Below are positions 51,905 through 61,086 of a DNA stretch of 64,000 bases, piece by piece. Below the pieces are notes generated by a model. It saw only the letters and a program-made list of their open reading frames with translations. It was not told the origin of the DNA and searched no databases. The stretch's first letter is position 1; each line of letters opens with the position of its first letter. Made by a program: the position numbers and the translations under genes. Source of the DNA: Sporosarcina ureae (GTDB lineage: Bacteria; Bacillota; Bacilli; Bacillales_A; Planococcaceae); contig NZ_CP015109.1 in NCBI RefSeq assembly GCF_002082015.1, positions 2,571,001-2,635,000 of the forward strand, read 5' to 3'.

Positions 51905-53554
51905 ATGAAACATACAGCTCATTTTGAATTTTGGCCACCGCGTCTTGCCAAATCTCTTACATTACCTGAAACAACGATTTATGATAATTTGGCGATCACT
52001 GCGAAGAAATATCCGAACAAAACTGCTTATGAGTTTTATGGAGGATCCGCAACGTACAGTCAATTACTGGACGAAACAGAGAAGATGGCAGGCTATCTTG
52101 AACACGAATGCCAAGTGAAAAAAGGGGATCGTGTTTTGCTACTTATGCAAAACTCGCCACAGTTTCTCGTGAGTTTATTTGCAATATTGCGCGTGCGGGC
52201 AGTCGTTGTCGCGATCAATCCGATGAGTACGACTAAAGATTTGCAGTTTTTCTTGGAAGACGGAGACATTCGACTGGCGTTTATTGGACAGGAACTGTAT
52301 CCGAAACTAGAGCCGCTAATAGGTACGACGACACTTCAAACCGTGATATCTGCCGCTTATTCGGATTATATTAATGAAGGAAAAGCATTAGCTGAAATAC
52401 CTGCAGAAGTAAAGGCACCTGCTAAGGAACTAGCTGAGACTATTTCGTGGAAATTTGCGCTACATGCAGCTAAAACCCCGTCAGCCTACACAGGTGAGAG
52501 TGACGATATGGCGATGATTCCGTATACGTCAGGAACGACTGGCGCACCAAAAGGCTGTATCCATACGAATCGTACAGTGCAGGCCAATACGACAGGTTCG
52601 TATCACTGGATGACGATGGGTCCAGACACGGTGGTATTGACAAGTTTGCCTTTATTCCATGTAACAGGACTGACGCACAGTGCGCTGAATCCTATTTTGG
52701 CAGGGAGTAATACGGTGATTTTAACGAGATGGGATCGCGATTATGCAATGAAGGCGATTGAGCACTTCCGAGTCAGCCACTGGATCAATATTAGTACGAT
52801 GCTGATCGATTTCCTCGCGAATCCTCAGCTCGCTGATTACGATATTTCATCTCTAGAAATCGTCGGTGGCGGAGGAGCAACGCTTCCTATTGCAGTGGGT
52901 GAAAAACTACGACAACGAACGGGACTTGATTATGTAGAAGGGTACGGTCTCTCGGAAACGATGTCGCATACTCATTTCAATCCACCGAATCGACCTAAAT
53001 TGCAGTGTCTTGGTATTCCTGCATTCGGTGTAGATGCCCGTATTATTGATCCGACGACTGGAGAAGAACTCGGAGTAGAAGAGGAAGGCGAGCTAGTGGT
53101 CCATGCGCCTCAACTGTTTAAAGGGTATTATAATCAAGAAGAAGAAACGAAAGCGAGCCATCTACTGCTAGACGGTAAACAATTTTTCCGCACGGGCGAT
53201 ATTGTACGAATGGACGACGAAGGCTATTTCTTTATCGTAGACCGCGTTAAACGGATGATCAATGCAGCTGGATTTAAAGTATGGCCGACTGAAGTGGAGT
53301 CGATTCTATATAAACATCCAGCGGTTCAGCAGGCGTGTGTCGTTCGGTCTCCTGATGAAGTGCGTGGTGAAACCGTAAAAGCACTCATTATTTTGGATGA
53401 AGGGTATAAAGGAAAAGTAACTGGCGAAGAGATTATCGAATGGTCGAAGGAGCAGATGGCGAGTTATAAATATCCACGGATCGTCGAGTTCCGTGATAGT
53501 TTCCCAACTACGAGTAGTGGAAAGATTTTATGGCGTCAGTTGCAGGATGCATAA
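51905..53554 (+). CDS. AMP-forming acyl-CoA synthetase
   Basis: The 549-residue ANL-superfamily ligase has the P-loop-like YTSGTTGAPKGCIHTN near 205, VEGYGLSETM near 345, the hinge region FRTGDIVRMDDEGYF near 425 and the catalytic Lys in TTSSGKILWRQL at the C-terminus. It activates a carboxylic acid to its CoA thioester, presumably the entry step for the acid handled by the kinase and acyl-CoA dehydrogenase of this locus. It lies 12 bases after the ComB-like gene (ATG 51905 behind GAGGAGTG) and is the last gene of the operon. Confidence 0.9.
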   Translation: MKHTAHFEFWPPRLAKSLTLPETTIYDNLAITAKKYPNKTAYEFYGGSATYSQLLDETEKMAGYLEHECQVKKGDRVLLLMQNSPQFLVSLFAILRVRAVVVAINPMSTTKDLQFFLEDGDIRLAFIGQELYPKLEPLIGTTTLQTVISAAYSDYINEGKALAEIPAEVKAPAKELAETISWKFALHAAKTPSAYTGESDDMAMIPYTSGTTGAPKGCIHTNRTVQANTTGSYHWMTMGPDTVVLTSLPLFHVTGLTHSALNPILAGSNTVILTRWDRDYAMKAIEHFRVSHWINISTMLIDFLANPQLADYDISSLEIVGGGGATLPIAVGEKLRQRTGLDYVEGYGLSETMSHTHFNPPNRPKLQCLGIPAFGVDARIIDPTTGEELGVEEEGELVVHAPQLFKGYYNQEEETKASHLLLDGKQFFRTGDIVRMDDEGYFFIVDRVKRMINAAGFKVWPTEVESILYKHPAVQQACVVRSPDEVRGETVKALIILDEGYKGKVTGEEIIEWSKEQMASYKYPRIVEFRDSFPTTSSGKILWRQLQDA

Positions 53555-53592
53555 GCGGTAACTACGTCTTTTATTCATAGAAGTGAATATAA

Positions 53593-53640
53593 AAGCTGCA
53601 CCGAAAAGACTGTATCGTTACGTCTTCTCGGTGCAGCTTC
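53593..53640. terminator. Bidirectional terminator between ligase and dapA
   Basis: AAGCTGCACCGAAAAGAC (53593-53610) pairs with 53622-53639 over 18 bases with one mismatch. Confidence 0.8.
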
Positions 53641-53651
53641 TATTTTATTAC

Positions 53652-54545
53652 TCACAGTCCGACTACGGATTGATTACGAAGAGCTAGAAGGTCTTTCAAT
53701 GATTCTACTTGTTCGTCAGGCAACGCAATCATGGGTAAACGAACACCGCCAACCGGTACGCCTGTCAAGTTCAATGCAGCCTTCGTAGGTGAAGGGTTTG
53801 GAGCAGCGAACATCGCTTTCATGATGGGCAATAGGCCGCGGTAGATCGTAGCCGCTTGCTTTGTGTTGCCCATTTTGAAGTGACGCACCATTTCTTGCAT
53901 TTCATTGCCTATAATGTGAGCGGAAACCGATACGACGCCTGTGCCGCCAATAGCCAGTACAGGAAGTGTAGACGAGTCATCACCTGTATAGACAAAGAAA
54001 TCGTCTCCGGTATGTTCGATAATGGCTGCAACGGCGTCTAAATTACCGCTTGCTTCTTTGACAGATGTAATATTCGAAACGTTATTAGCTAATCGGATAA
54101 TCGTTTCAGGCAACATATTTACTGCGCTACGTCCTGGTATGTTATAGAGCATGACTGGCAATGTAGTCGTTTGTGCGATCGTCTGGAAGTGCTGGAACAA
54201 CCCTTCCTGACACGGCTTATTATAGTATGGTACGACAAGCATGATGCCGTCAACGCCAGCTTCTTCTGCTTGGATCGTTAGGTCAATCGATTCTCTTGTA
54301 CTGTTCGTTCCTGTACCGGCAATAACCGGTGCACGTCCTGCAACAGTTTGCACGGTGAACTTGAATAGTTCCACTTTCTCTTGCGCAGTAAGCGTAGGGG
54401 ATTCACCCGTCGTACCTGCGACGACTAACGCGTCTGTTCCATTGGCTAGTAAGTGATTGATTAAGTGTTGTGTCGCTGGGTAATCGATGTCTCCTCTTTC
54501 GTCAAACGGAGTAACCATCGCTGTCATAATTGATCCGAAATTCAT
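53652..54545 (-). CDS. dapA: 4-hydroxy-tetrahydrodipicolinate synthase
   Basis: The 297-residue (beta/alpha)8 aldolase condenses pyruvate with aspartate semialdehyde in the lysine/diaminopimelate pathway. Visible are TTGESPTLT near 46, the active-site Tyr in MLYNIPGRS near 138 and the Schiff-base Lys in TSVKEASGN near 166. The ATG at 54545, four bases after GTGGAG, gives the normal MNFGSIMTAMVTPF start; an ATG four codons upstream is rejected. A lysine riboswitch with its own terminator precedes it, so lysine should shut it off. It stands alone, without other dap genes, and may be an extra DapA copy. Confidence 0.93.
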   Translation of the reverse strand: MNFGSIMTAMVTPFDERGDIDYPATQHLINHLLANGTDALVVAGTTGESPTLTAQEKVELFKFTVQTVAGRAPVIAGTGTNSTRESIDLTIQAEEAGVDGIMLVVPYYNKPCQEGLFQHFQTIAQTTTLPVMLYNIPGRSAVNMLPETIIRLANNVSNITSVKEASGNLDAVAAIIEHTGDDFFVYTGDDSSTLPVLAIGGTGVVSVSAHIIGNEMQEMVRHFKMGNTKQAATIYRGLLPIMKAMFAAPNPSPTKAALNLTGVPVGGVRLPMIALPDEQVESLKDLLALRNQSVVGL

Positions 54546-54605
54546 TATTCTCCACATCCTATCATTTTATTAAAAAACATAGAGGTGGGGGCGAAACGTA
54601 ATTGA

Positions 54606-54838
54606 ACGCAAAAAGCAACAACGAGGGCTCGCTGTTGCGTTGAAATAATGAATTATTTCTTTGCACGAGATAGCCCACCATATAGTCTCCTATATGACAA
54701 TCCTGCACTTGTTCAGTCCAGGATCAGCTTAGAGATCATGAGAATCTCACCGCTTCGGCAAATTCCCCTTTCGACAATCTTCACAGAACCTCATGATTCT
54801 CCGATTGTGTACTAATGGTTTTTGCGCCTCTATCCTTA
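54606..54838 (-). promoter_or_regulatory. Lysine riboswitch (L-box) with terminator, controlling dapA
   Basis: On the minus strand the leader starts GGATAGAGGCGCAAAAACC, continues with GAAAGGGGAATTTGCCGAAG and CTGGACTGAACAAGTGCAGG and closes with GGGCTATCTCGTGCA. These are the conserved segments of the lysC L-box in the right order, with GATAG/CTATC forming P1. Downstream GCAACAGCGAG and CTCGTTGTTGC (54615-54638) make a terminator ending TTTTTGCG. Lysine binding should favour termination before dapA. Confidence 0.93.
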
Positions 54839-55057
54839 TTTCCGAATAATCGAAATAAGTGAAAGTTTAATTAACCCCTACTTTACTTGGTATACGAGAG
54901 AAATGCAACCAATACTTTTTAATTTTTATAAACAGCGGATGGATCTCTGTAATTTTCATTAAAATGGAATTAACTCTAGTTCTATTGAATGTCACGGGGT
55001 AACATAGACTAAAGTCATTCATTTGATAGAGCCAATGAATGAGGAAAGGGGAATGTT
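54839..55057 (+). other. Divergent upstream region of dapA and a protease gene
   Basis: About 220 AT-rich bases hold the start regions of both the riboswitch leader and the protease at 55058 (AGGAAAGGGGAATG just before its ATG). No further gene or clear operator is seen. Confidence 0.5.
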
Positions 55058-57526
55058 ATGAAGAAAAGTAGTTTGGTTATTTTATTGTTAGTATCGATAT
55101 TTTTTGGATTCATTACGAGTAAACCCATACATAGTCACGCACAATCACCAGTTACCGAGTGGCTAGTGGAATATGCGGAAGACGCTCGCATGACTTTTAG
55201 TGAGGAACTAGAAGGGCGAGTGGAAGTGCGTAAGAAGATTTCTTCTGACGTGGAGTTATGGAGTGTAAAGGAAGGTATAGACGCAGAAACACTTAGACGT
55301 GAACTTCAGGAAGATCCGAATGTTTTACTTATAGAAGCAAATGTTGAAAGACACTTGGCAGCTGAATCTTCCAATGACCCGTATATTGTGGAACAATGGT
55401 GGCTCCCACGTGTGGGTGCAGAAACGATTTGGTCACGTGTGTCTGAACAGAAGAAGGACGTAACTGTAGCGGTAATTGATTCAGGTATTGATACGCAACA
55501 TGTAGATTTGCAGAAGCGAATTCAACTAGGGGGACAGAATTTCTATAACGATAATGGTAATGTGCGTGATGAAACCGGCCATGGAACTAAGGTGTCGGGG
55601 ATCATCGCTGCAGAGTACGGTAATAGTGAAGGCGTTTCAGGAATAGCGGGTCCTTTTGACGTGAAAATTTTGCCGTTAAAAGTATTCGGGGCTAGCCAGA
55701 CAACGAAAACGTCCTATATTATCGCAGCCATTGATCACGCGGTGAAGCTAAAGGCAGACGTGATCAACCTGAGTCTTGGCGGCCCGGTGAAATCGGATAT
55801 TGAAGAACGAGCGATCCAACGTGCAATTCAAGCGGGCATCACTGTAGTGGCGGCAGCTGGTAATAAAGCAGAGGAAGATAATCGACCTTTTTATCCAGCG
55901 TCATATGAACATGTGATATCGGTCGGTTCGACCGATCAACGTAATCAGCATGTGAAGTCCTCGAACTACAATGAAAGCTTGACTCTAGTAGCGCCAGGAA
56001 CGTCTATTTTCACGACTACAAATGAAGGGGATTACGGTGTAGGTGAAGGAACTTCATTTTCATCACCGATTGTGGCGGGAGCGGCAGCTATTGTAAAGTC
56101 ATTGCAACCGGAAAAAACACCGCAAGAGATCAAAGAGATACTTCAATCTACAGCAACACGTTTGGCGGAACCTGGAACTTCTTTATACTTCGGATCAGGT
56201 TTACTCAGCTTGGAACGAGTGCATCAAATGCTTCCTGCTCAAAAGATTCCAGTGCACAGCGTGGAATTAAGTGCTGAAGCAGTAACGATGGACTTGGCCA
56301 GTGGTGTGAACTCTCCGACTGTCGCACTTACTCAACTTGCTACGATGAATTCTGCGATGAATATAGTTTATGAACAAGAACCCAATAATACATTCAAACA
56401 AGCTAATTGGCTTTACGAAAATGCCAACGTAAGAGGAACGATCACGGAGACTTCTAAAGACATGGATTTCTATCAAGTGGCATGGCAGACTCCAGGTACA
56501 TTGAAAGTGGAAGGCGAATGGACCAAAGAAGATTTTGCTGGTGGTTACAATAATCAGTTTCTGCGTGTGGATCTATACGATGAAAAGCAGAATTGGATTG
56601 GAAAAGCCGATGATCAAAAGATGTTCAACGGTCAGAATGGTTTATCCATGGAAGTAGAGTTGCCGGCGGGTCAGTATTATCTAAAAGTGTCTCAGACAGC
56701 TGCCAATGAAGACTTTTTTACGAATCATGAATACGAAATATCTAGTCATTTCACCCCAAGTAAACTAGTGCCTCAACGTCCGAACTTCTTGTTGGGGGAT
56801 GTGTGGATGAAAGTGGATGAGAGAAAGTTCTTCTTGAATGAAGAGGATGAAACATTTGATTGGGAATCAACGAATTCCGATGTCGCCACAGTTGACAACG
56901 AAGGCATGGTCGTCGCGAACAATCCTGGGAACGCTATTATTACTTTTTACGTAGGAAATGTCGTGAAAACTTTACGGGTCACTGTGACGGATACGACGAC
57001 GGAATCGAAATTCGCATTGTACGCTGCAGTTCATCCAGTTAACGCAACGGATCAAACGGTCATCTGGTCTTCTTCCGATCCCTCTATCGTAGAAGTTGAT
57101 CAGCGCGGAGTCGTCACAGCCAAAAAAGTCGGTACCGTATTTGTGACGGCTAGGGCAAATGGAGCCGCGGCGATTGCGACAGTCAACGTAGTGCGTAACG
57201 GTGTAGGCTACGAGTTTACGAGTGACTTTGATGATCAGAAGGTCCTCGCAAATAAAGTATTCACTGTCACATTCACTCAGCCATTATCTCCGTTAAAGGA
57301 TTATAGTCAAGACATTGTTATCTCAAGGGACTCAGACGGTGGAACACGGGTCCTTGACTTCACGGCCAAAGTAAATCCACTGAATTTCAAACAGCTATGG
57401 ATTCAACCGAATACGTCTTGGAATGAAGGTTCTCATTATCTTACGGTGACGAAAAATGTTCAGAACACTCACCTACTTACCTTACATAAAGAAAGTAGAA
57501 TGATGTTTTATTCAGGCTATAAGTAA
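55058..57526 (+). CDS. Secreted subtilisin-family (S8) serine protease, second paralogue
   Basis: The product has 822 residues: a signal peptide to about residue 29 (HSHAQS), an I9-like propeptide to about 100 (NVLLIEANVERH), and a catalytic domain with Asp141 (AVIDSGID), His175 (ETGHGTKVSG) and Ser333 (GTSFSSPIVAG). A PPC-like domain (from YEQEPNNTFKQANWL, about 440-560), two BIG2-type repeats (about 585-710) and the C-terminal SbsA-type domain follow. The order is the same as in the 7917 paralogue. Sequence identity between them is clear but moderate, so this is an old duplication. The start ATG 55058 has AGGAAAGGGGAATG. Probable role: extracellular or cell-surface proteolysis. Confidence 0.9.
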   Translation: MKKSSLVILLLVSIFFGFITSKPIHSHAQSPVTEWLVEYAEDARMTFSEELEGRVEVRKKISSDVELWSVKEGIDAETLRRELQEDPNVLLIEANVERHLAAESSNDPYIVEQWWLPRVGAETIWSRVSEQKKDVTVAVIDSGIDTQHVDLQKRIQLGGQNFYNDNGNVRDETGHGTKVSGIIAAEYGNSEGVSGIAGPFDVKILPLKVFGASQTTKTSYIIAAIDHAVKLKADVINLSLGGPVKSDIEERAIQRAIQAGITVVAAAGNKAEEDNRPFYPASYEHVISVGSTDQRNQHVKSSNYNESLTLVAPGTSIFTTTNEGDYGVGEGTSFSSPIVAGAAAIVKSLQPEKTPQEIKEILQSTATRLAEPGTSLYFGSGLLSLERVHQMLPAQKIPVHSVELSAEAVTMDLASGVNSPTVALTQLATMNSAMNIVYEQEPNNTFKQANWLYENANVRGTITETSKDMDFYQVAWQTPGTLKVEGEWTKEDFAGGYNNQFLRVDLYDEKQNWIGKADDQKMFNGQNGLSMEVELPAGQYYLKVSQTAANEDFFTNHEYEISSHFTPSKLVPQRPNFLLGDVWMKVDERKFFLNEEDETFDWESTNSDVATVDNEGMVVANNPGNAIITFYVGNVVKTLRVTVTDTTTESKFALYAAVHPVNATDQTVIWSSSDPSIVEVDQRGVVTAKKVGTVFVTARANGAAAIATVNVVRNGVGYEFTSDFDDQKVLANKVFTVTFTQPLSPLKDYSQDIVISRDSDGGTRVLDFTAKVNPLNFKQLWIQPNTSWNEGSHYLTVTKNVQNTHLLTLHKESRMMFYSGYK

Positions 57527-57556
57527 ATCAATTACCAAATGAAGAGGTAAGGACAG

Positions 57557-57595
57557 AACAGAAAAAACGTAAGGGGAATTACGCTTTTTTCTGTT
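57557..57595 (+). terminator. Rho-independent terminator
   Basis: AACAGAAAAAACGTAA (57557-57572) pairs with TTACGCTTTTTTCTGTT (57579-57595) with one bulge, just after the protease stop. Confidence 0.75.
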
Positions 57596-57617
57596 CTTAT
57601 CAGTAAATATTTTTTTA

Positions 57618-57815
57618 GAGTGTCAGAGTGTACCGGAACGGAGAAAGGCCGACTCCTGAGGGATCAGCGTGCGTCTTGAGACCCTGGACAGGTGCCTTAA
57701 TTTCTGCAAAGTACACAGAAATACGGCAAAGCGAACCCTACGTTGTTCGCTTGGCTCAAGCCACGCCCCTCGGAAAGCATGCCTTTCGGAGTGCAGGGAA
57801 ACGGGTTGAGATAGT
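57618..57815. repeat. Decayed copy of a Bacillaceae intergenic repeat
   Basis: The GC-richer stretch has GGAACGGAGAAAGGCCGACTCCTGAGGGATCAG, TTGAGACCCTGGACAGGTGCC and CCCTCGGAAAGCATGCC in the order of the common Bacillus/Planococcaceae element (gcGACTCCTGcGGGA... GAGACCCcGCAGg... CCgCGGAAAGCgt). The arms no longer pair well, so it is a relic. The open frame across it (57628-57963) is not a gene. Confidence 0.6.
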
Positions 57816-58016
57816 TATGTCCCAGCCTCTTCTGTCTATCCATGCTACTTCCTGTAACAACCCGTCATTCCACGTATCAAAGTCACCTCATTCCTTCGAC
57901 AATTCGTGGCCCAGTATTGTGTTAGCCACCAAAAAGTGCTATCTTATCAGTATAATAGCCTAAGCTTAGCCTGGGCTTTTCTTGCTTTATATATGTTTTC
58001 TGAAAAGGGGAATTCG

Positions 58017-58607
58017 ATGAGTACTATACATGAGTCCGCGAATAACAGGCCGGAAGAGTTGCAGCGTTTATTGGATAAAGAATTATTACAACTGGAGAAA
58101 ATTACAATTGAAGATTTCGAAGTGGATCCTATTGAGAAGCCTGTCACGCAAGAAGATTTGAAGCAGTTCCAGCAGTTTACATCGACGAGTTTCCGCTCTT
58201 TAGAAGAGTTGCTCGAAAGCAATCAGGCCGTCTTGCCTGTTGATGAAGCAATTACACGTTTGCAAGATGAAGCATTGCAAGACCGAGTACAAATGGCAAA
58301 ACGTGCGGTGCAAATTTTTACTTTATTTGAAGATGTGCGTCAGACAGTTGATCCTGAATCTGTTGATTTACTTGCACAGTTAGATGCAGCGATAGATCAA
58401 GCCCATCGTTTGCTTGAAGAAATCGGTATACAAGAGTTAACGGTGTACGATGAGTATTTCGATGAAAGTTATATGGAAGTAGTTGGAACTATACCTGCTG
58501 AAGAAGCGCAAGGAATTGAGCGTTTTAAAGTAGCAGCTGTATTCCGTAGGGCTTTTGCAATAGAAGGTCAAGTCATTCAAGATGCATTAGTGAAAACGGT
58601 TTCGTAA
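58017..58607 (+). CDS. GrpE-like protein
   Basis: The 196-residue acidic protein has long helical segments at about 10-135 and a C-terminal part (about 140-195, TVYDEYFDESYMEVVGTIP, then VAAVFRRAFAIEGQVIQDALVKTV). That part follows the pattern of the GrpE beta domain (hhG..FDp..Hpav...., then V.EVhpkGY.hpgrVLRPA.V.V). GrpE is the nucleotide exchange factor of DnaK. Here it lies outside a dnaK locus and precedes a TPR membrane protein. I chose ATG 58017 behind AAAAGGGGAA; the longer upstream frame has no ribosome site. Functional GrpE activity is uncertain. Confidence 0.6.
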   Translation: MSTIHESANNRPEELQRLLDKELLQLEKITIEDFEVDPIEKPVTQEDLKQFQQFTSTSFRSLEELLESNQAVLPVDEAITRLQDEALQDRVQMAKRAVQIFTLFEDVRQTVDPESVDLLAQLDAAIDQAHRLLEEIGIQELTVYDEYFDESYMEVVGTIPAEEAQGIERFKVAAVFRRAFAIEGQVIQDALVKTVS

Positions 58608-58621
58608 AAGGGGGAACGTTT

Positions 58622-58687
58622 ATGACGAGCATTACAAATGATCAATGGGTGAGTCACGACGTACGCCCGTTTAGTAGGTGGAGGTGA
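58622..58687 (+). CDS. 21-residue open frame between GrpE-like and TPR genes
   Basis: ATG 58622, with AGGGGGAACG before it, opens MTSITNDQWVSHDVRP and stops at TGA 58687, overlapping the ribosome site of the TPR gene. The good ribosome site and position suggest either a translated leader or the scar of a deleted gene. A small Hsp70-type gene would be expected at this place in a GrpE/Hsp70/TPR cluster. The latter is a guess. Confidence 0.35.
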   Translation: MTSITNDQWVSHDVRPFSRWR

Positions 58688-58691
58688 TTCG

Positions 58692-59906
58692 ATGAGTTCA
58701 TTTACTAACGTTCCTATGCTGATACAGCAAATGCAACAAGAAATACGACAGAAGCGTTATACACTGGCGCTGGGTACGATACGCGAATTGGAAAAAATGA
58801 ATGTGAGCCGCAAGCAAATTCTATGGCATAAAGCATTGCTTGAAAGTAAGGTCGGGAATTTGCATGTGGCATTAGCCTACTTGAAGGAATTAGATAGCGA
58901 CGAGTTATATGCCATCAAGTTACAGCAAACGATTGTGGACAATTGGGACACGTATACGCAGATCATCGCTAAATATAATGATGCCGTTTCGGAAATTCAG
59001 CTAGGATTCGGTGAAAAAGCACTACATACTATAAATCACGCGATGGAACTTGCAGGAAAACTGCCTATTCCCATTGAATTCTATCGAATGAAAACGGTGT
59101 TGTTGGCGCGTTATGAAAGTGACCCTTTATCTCGCTACATAGCGGAGTTACCTATGTATGCGCTCGATGATCCGACAATCAAGCGAGTCGTGGCAGCAGA
59201 ACCTCCACGTCCAGACATCGCACGGCCGGTTCCGAAACCTAAGCGCAAACGTAAGCTGAAAAAAGAAGCGGCAGTATTTCTCGCTAGTACAGCGACTGTC
59301 TTATTAGTGTTCGTCGTCTGGTTAGTTGCCAATCTCATGGCGTCACCTGAAATCGCTACGGAGTCGCCAACTACCGCACCGGCGAAAAAGCCAGCTATAA
59401 CGGAGACGGAGCCTAAGGAGGACAAGCCGGTTGAAGAAGTGATCGCACAACCTAAAGAAGAAACTGAGCTTGAATTCGTTTCCAATGAAGCAGCGAAAAC
59501 GTATTACAACGAAGGCTATAAGCAATTTATAAAAGAAGACTTCCCAGCAGCTGTTGTGTACTTGGAATATGCTGTGCGTACAGAAGAAAGTGATTACTTC
59601 ACAGACGATGCCTCGTACTTCTTAGCGTCAAGTTATTTGCGTGAGCGGAAGTATGAAGATGTGGTGAACATCGCGAAAGCATTTCGTAAAGAAAAAGATG
59701 TAAATTATAAGGAGTCGCCTTATCGAGAGGGAATCCGCCTTCAAGAAAGTCGTGCGTTGTGGCAGCTCGGCGAGGATGCGAAAGCTGTTTCGATTCTGGA
59801 TGAATTGATGAACAAGCCAGACGAAGATTGGGTGACGTACGAAGCAAGGGCGATGAAGAAGTTGGTAGTAGATGGTGAGAATGGTAGTGAAGAAGAGGCT
59901 AGTTGA
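58692..59906 (+). CDS. TPR-containing single-pass membrane protein
   Basis: The 404-residue protein has an N-terminal helical repeat region (about 1-165, TLALGTIRELEKMNVSRKQILWHKALLESKVGNLHVALAYLKEL, TPR-like), then a basic KPKRKRKLKK stretch, one membrane helix (about 195-217, VFLASTATVLLVFVVWLVANLMA), a Pro/Glu/Lys-rich linker and a C-terminal TPR block (about 265-400). The second TPR block is predicted outside the cell. ATG 58692 has GGTGGAGGTG. It is cotranscribed with the GrpE-like gene and ends before the hairpin 59967-60008. A scaffold or chaperone-linked envelope role is plausible but unproven. Confidence 0.75.
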   Translation: MSSFTNVPMLIQQMQQEIRQKRYTLALGTIRELEKMNVSRKQILWHKALLESKVGNLHVALAYLKELDSDELYAIKLQQTIVDNWDTYTQIIAKYNDAVSEIQLGFGEKALHTINHAMELAGKLPIPIEFYRMKTVLLARYESDPLSRYIAELPMYALDDPTIKRVVAAEPPRPDIARPVPKPKRKRKLKKEAAVFLASTATVLLVFVVWLVANLMASPEIATESPTTAPAKKPAITETEPKEDKPVEEVIAQPKEETELEFVSNEAAKTYYNEGYKQFIKEDFPAAVVYLEYAVRTEESDYFTDDASYFLASSYLRERKYEDVVNIAKAFRKEKDVNYKESPYREGIRLQESRALWQLGEDAKAVSILDELMNKPDEDWVTYEARAMKKLVVDGENGSEEEAS

Positions 59907-59966
59907 GTTTCATAGGGGTTGTGGTGTCGTGCTATTGGGCATCCACACCGCGCTAAATAAAAAATA

Positions 59967-60008
59967 GGAGCAATTCGTGAAGCCGAGCCGACTTCACGAA
60001 TTGCTCCT
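59967..60008. terminator. Bidirectional terminator
   Basis: GGAGCAATTCGTGAAG (59967-59982) pairs perfectly with 59992-60007 between convergent genes. Confidence 0.85.
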
Positions 60009-60012
60009 TTGT

Positions 60013-61086
60013 TTATTCTAGAGATTTAATCAATTCAATATTATGTTTTTCCCACTTGGACATCTTGCCATCGAAGGATGGGTCCGGATCATACCAAGAC
60101 TGTGAGCCAAAGTAGTTTTGCAATTCTTTTGACTTGAATACGTAGCCATGCCGTGCATAGATTTCATTGCGCGCTAAACGTAAGTCGTCTTTTGACAATC
60201 CTTTTAAGTCGGATTTGTCAAGGAACACGTCACCGCTGTATGAGATGATGAAATGGTCATTTGAATCATCAGCTGGTATTTCTTTAATCACTTCTTTGAC
60301 AATAACCGTTTCGACGGGTTCTTCTTTCGGGACGTCATTTTGTACAACTGGTACATCATTGTCGGTTTCCACGTTGGTTGCGGTGGCTAATTCTTTGATG
60401 GAGTCAAAAGCGAGATGAATCGTTTGTTTCGCTCCAAATACATTCGCTTGAATTTCCTCACGCACGCTTTCATCATCTATAGTTGTTGTCATTTTAATGG
60501 GATAGATCCCAGCCATGTACGGGCCGAATTCTGCTTGTTCTTCACTCTTTTTAATATAGCCCATTTCTGTATCGTGAATGGATAGCACCGTTTCGTCCCC
60601 GATGGATTTCACTTTGAGGATATAGCCCGCTGGATTAATCGTATAGCGAGGAAAGAAGCCGAACCGCTTACCAACCGCACGTATGGAGAACATGCCATCG
60701 TCGGTCTGTTCTTGTAAATGGCTTTCCACTACTTGTACCAAGGAAGGGTTTTTCTCAACCAATGTAAGTAAGGCTTGTATGCTTTCTCCATCGATTGAAA
60801 TACGACTATCTTTCGGTACGATCAATTCATGCAACTCATCTCGATCTTGCTCGATCAGCGCTGAAATGAATTGCTCTGTTATTGCTTTCCGACCATACTT
60901 ATTTTCAATAGTGTAATAGCTTATAGTCGCGACAAGCACGACAGCGATCAATAAAATGGGATACAGTGGTGTCTTCAAAAACGTTCGTTTTTTATTGGAA
61001 TAACGTGAGGCAAGAAACGCCTTACAGTGTGTACAGTATTCTTGCTGATTTGTATTCATTTCATTACATATTGGACATTTTTTCAT
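60013..61086 (-). CDS. Zinc-ribbon, single-pass membrane protein with YARHG domain (TcaA-like architecture)
   Basis: The product has 357 residues. An N-terminal zinc ribbon CPICN...CTHC (residues 4-20) is followed by a membrane helix (about 38-60, PLYPILLIAVVLVATISYYTI), an extracellular region resembling the TcaA/YvbJ family (AITEQFISALIEQDRDEL...) and a C-terminal YARHG domain (about 320-350, ARNEIYARHGYVFKSKELQNYF). TcaA-type proteins influence cell-wall antibiotic sensitivity, and YARHG modules are found on extracellular parts of such sensors. The ATG at 61086 follows AGGAGAATACG. It is convergent with the TPR gene. Confidence 0.8.
   Translation of the reverse strand: MKKCPICNEMNTNQQEYCTHCKAFLASRYSNKKRTFLKTPLYPILLIAVVLVATISYYTIENKYGRKAITEQFISALIEQDRDELHELIVPKDSRISIDGESIQALLTLVEKNPSLVQVVESHLQEQTDDGMFSIRAVGKRFGFFPRYTINPAGYILKVKSIGDETVLSIHDTEMGYIKKSEEQAEFGPYMAGIYPIKMTTTIDDESVREEIQANVFGAKQTIHLAFDSIKELATATNVETDNDVPVVQNDVPKEEPVETVIVKEVIKEIPADDSNDHFIISYSGDVFLDKSDLKGLSKDDLRLARNEIYARHGYVFKSKELQNYFGSQSWYDPDPSFDGKMSKWEKHNIELIKSLE

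Noticed and set aside
57628..57963. 111-residue open frame
   Set aside because: It runs across the decayed Bacillaceae intergenic repeat and has no ribosome site.
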